64,000 nt of DNA from the NCBI GenBank assembly GCA_021781415.1, contig JAJXWW010000176.1, positions 1 to 64,000 on the forward strand. Reading direction: 5' to 3'. Both the position numbers and the translations under genes were made by a program. Shown here one piece after another: positions 62,342-64,000 of this stretch. The notes under the pieces were generated by a model. It worked only from the letters and a program-made list of their open reading frames with translations, ran no database searches and had not been told where the DNA came from. Position 1 is the stretch's first letter, and every line of letters starts with the position of its first letter. Origin of the DNA: Planctomycetota bacterium (GTDB taxonomy: Bacteria; Planctomycetota; Planctomycetia; Gemmatales; Gemmataceae).

Positions 62342-63205
62342 ATGCTGCGTTCCTTCAAAATAGGCAAACTGTTCGGAATTCCGCTCTACGTCCATACGAC
62401 ATTCTTCCTGTTGCCGGCGTGGATGCTGCTCACCAACCGCGAGGGTGGACCGATTAACGCCCTGTTCGTTCTCCTGGGTTTGGCTGCCGTCTTCAGCTGC
62501 GTCGTATTGCACGAACTCGGCCATGCTCTTGTGGCGCGCTGGTTTGGCATCGGCACCGAAAGCATCACGCTCTTCCCCATCGGCGGCGTTGCCCGGTTGC
62601 AACGCATGAGCGACAAGCCATTCGAGGAGATCTGCATAGCCGTCGCGGGTCCGGCGGTCAATCTCATTCTGGCCCTAACCATTTTTCCGTTGGTGGCTCT
62701 CAATGCCCAGCTCGGCATCGGTCTCGGGAACACGTTCTACCATCCCGATTTGGGGGCGGGCATTGCGTTGGCGCGCGTGGTCTATTGGTTGTGGGCGGCC
62801 AACGTCGGACTGCTGTTGTTTAATCTGCTGCCTTGTTTTCCGATGGACGGCGGCCGCGTGTTGCGGGCCGTCCTCTCGATCTGGAAGGGGCAATTGCGCG
62901 CTACCGAGATCGCCGTGCGGATCGGTCTGTTCGTCGCGTTCTTCATTGCCTGCCTATCCGTCCCGGCTCGCAGTCCCATGCCGATCTTTCTCGCTCTCTT
63001 CGTTCTCTTCGCCGGACAGATGGAATTGATGGGGTTGCGTCAACTCGAAGCCCGTCGTCGCGCGGCTCGGTTCGCCCTGCCCGTGATCGTCGAGGACGAC
63101 CCGACTTCGGCACCGCCGTTCTCCGGCATCGCTTGGGACAGTCGGGCCAGAGTTTGGGTAATGTGGCACAACGGACAGATCGTTGGCCATTGGGGAGCAA
63201 ATTAA
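62342..63205 (+). CDS. Site-2-protease-type M50 membrane metalloprotease
   Basis: A 287-residue polytopic zinc protease of the short S2P group without PDZ domain. It has HELGH (57-61), the second metal-binding motif LLPCFPMDGGR with Asp ligand, and about five helices. The C-terminal cytoplasmic tail (about 235-287) carries no CBS domain. Roles in this family include intramembrane cleavage of anti-sigma factors. AGCAGGA precedes ATG 62342. Divergent from the DUF2203-like gene; 88 bp before mlaE. Confidence 0.92.
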   Translation: MLRSFKIGKLFGIPLYVHTTFFLLPAWMLLTNREGGPINALFVLLGLAAVFSCVVLHELGHALVARWFGIGTESITLFPIGGVARLQRMSDKPFEEICIAVAGPAVNLILALTIFPLVALNAQLGIGLGNTFYHPDLGAGIALARVVYWLWAANVGLLLFNLLPCFPMDGGRVLRAVLSIWKGQLRATEIAVRIGLFVAFFIACLSVPARSPMPIFLALFVLFAGQMELMGLRQLEARRRAARFALPVIVEDDPTSAPPFSGIAWDSRARVWVMWHNGQIVGHWGAN

Positions 63206-63241
63206 GTGCGAACGAGCCGTGCCAACGGACGAAGTTAAGTA

Positions 63242-63268
63242 GTGTGGGTCGCACTGGCGAGACCGACC
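63242..63268. repeat. Diverged GGGTC hairpin repeat
   Basis: GTGTGGGTCGCACTGGCGAG followed by ACCGACC is a diverged member of the hairpin family at 32130 and 47219, between the protease and mlaE genes. Confidence 0.45.
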
Positions 63269-63293
63269 TTACTCAACCCTGTGGGAGAGCGAC

Positions 63294-64000
63294 ATGGCCA
63301 CGGTCCTCCGCGAACCGCTCCATCTCTGGCAATTCGGCCGGCGCAAGATCGCCGATGCCGTGGACGATCTCGGCGATCTCTCCGTGTTCGCGCTGCGGAT
63401 CGTCTTCGGCCTACGCCACCGTTCGAGCTATAATACCATCGTTCCCATCTGCCACAGCATCGGCGTGCAAAGCATCCCCGTGGTGATGATTACCGGGGCG
63501 TTCATCGGCATGGTGTTGGCCGTGCAGGCGTACTCCGAGTTTGCCCATCTGGGATTGGCGACGCGATTGGGACAGATTATCAACATCTCGGTAGTGCGCG
63601 AACTCGGGCCGGTTCTTGCCGCCGTCATGTTGGCAGGGCGCGTCGGCAGCGCCATGGCCGCCGAGTTGGCCACCATGCGCATCACCGAACAGATCGATGC
63701 CCTGGCGTGCTTGGGAACCAATCCCATCCATTATCTCGGCGCGCCCCGATTTCTTGCGTGTGTGATGCTCATCCCGTTGTTGACGATCTTGGCGAATTTC
63801 ATGGGCGTTCTGGGCGGCGCGCTCATTTGCATCGACGTATACCACGTCGAAGCCCACTACTACTGGGAGAACACACGCGGATTCGTGGAGATGTGGGATT
63901 TGATGACCGGATTGATTAAGCCGACGTTCTTCGGCGCGGCCATCGCCGTCATCTGCTGCCATCGCGGATTCTACAGCGAAGCGGGAGCCGAAGGCGTGGG
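63294..64000 (+). CDS. mlaE: MlaE-family ABC permease (5' part)
   Basis: The first 235 codons of a YrbE/MlaE permease, running off the window. It should transport phospholipids between outer and inner membrane with MlaF (ATPase) and MlaD (MCE protein), expected just downstream. Conserved blocks: ITGAFIGMVLAVQAY, VVRELGPVLAAVMLAGRVGSAMAAELATM and EQIDALACLGTNP. GGGAG precedes ATG 63294. The N-terminal segment (LHLWQFGRRKIADAVDDLGD) is the usual amphipathic helix. Confidence 0.94.
   Translation, partial: MATVLREPLHLWQFGRRKIADAVDDLGDLSVFALRIVFGLRHRSSYNTIVPICHSIGVQSIPVVMITGAFIGMVLAVQAYSEFAHLGLATRLGQIINISVVRELGPVLAAVMLAGRVGSAMAAELATMRITEQIDALACLGTNPIHYLGAPRFLACVMLIPLLTILANFMGVLGGALICIDVYHVEAHYYWENTRGFVEMWDLMTGLIKPTFFGAAIAVICCHRGFYSEAGAEGV

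Overview
The window looks like chromosomal DNA of a planctomycete, most likely family Gemmataceae. The GC content is high. The gene set contains several planctomycete hallmarks: a secreted DUF1549/DUF1553 haem protein next to a Tat-exported DUF1501 protein, an FGly sulfatase, Ser/Thr kinases joined to WD40 propellers, a 1020-residue WD40-only protein, PEGA and zinc-ribbon membrane proteins, LolCDE and MlaE envelope transport, and numerous short interspersed hairpin repeats. I see no rRNA, tRNA, CRISPR array, transposase or phage gene. About 48 protein genes are supported, most of them tightly packed.

Layout. 0-4.6 kb: a 41-bp repeat array, then a membrane histidine kinase with its NtrC-type sigma-54 activator and a DUF2007/zinc-ribbon membrane protein. 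4.6-9.8 kb (minus): ilvE, lolD, a 66-bp repeat array, a LolC/E permease and lysS. 9.9-14.3 kb (plus): an 88-aa partner protein with a truncated HNH nuclease remnant, a halogenase-like flavoprotein and hrpB. 14.3-21.2 kb: a WD40 receptor kinase, aroC, an Rpn-like repeat protein and an anti-sigma ATPase fused to two PilZ domains. 21.4-27.8 kb: sulfatase, a secreted lysine-rich protein, panD with an enolase-superfamily enzyme, and an OmpR/sensor-kinase pair behind a strong promoter. 27.8-35.1 kb (minus): DUF1501, DUF1549/1553 and a propeller-PHP protein. 35.4-38.3 kb (minus): an EF-G paralogue and hisA. 38.5-42.0 kb (plus): an outer-membrane barrel, a TolC-type channel and a glycine-rich membrane protein. 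42.0-47.0 kb (minus): MOSC protein, TPR protein, J-like protein and a very large helical-repeat protein. 47.5-57.0 kb: a second barrel, a second kinase, an intradiol dioxygenase, an EF-hand/Gly-Pro-rich protein, a zinc-ribbon membrane protein, a PEGA lipoprotein and a 21-blade WD40 protein. 57.1-64.0 kb: a 126-bp repeat array, an ABC protein with a degenerate nucleotide-binding domain, a CysQ-like phosphatase, ung, a DUF2203-like protein, an S2P-type M50 protease and the 5' part of mlaE.

The genes are mainly housekeeping (lysine charging, aromatic, histidine, branched-chain and pantothenate synthesis, base-excision repair) mixed with envelope biogenesis and signalling. No single large novel operon is obvious. 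The strongest leads for undescribed biology are: (1) a covarying hairpin-repeat family and a MITE-like element flanked by ATTAG direct repeats; (2) an ABC exporter that has kept its fold but lost the Walker A glycines and the LSGGQ signature; (3) the ATPase-PilZ-PilZ fusion; (4) an HPD-less J-like protein translationally coupled to a 974-aa helical-repeat protein; (5) an EF-G paralogue with DTPGD in place of DxPGH. Domain calls come from reading motifs in the translated sequence; no database search was run.
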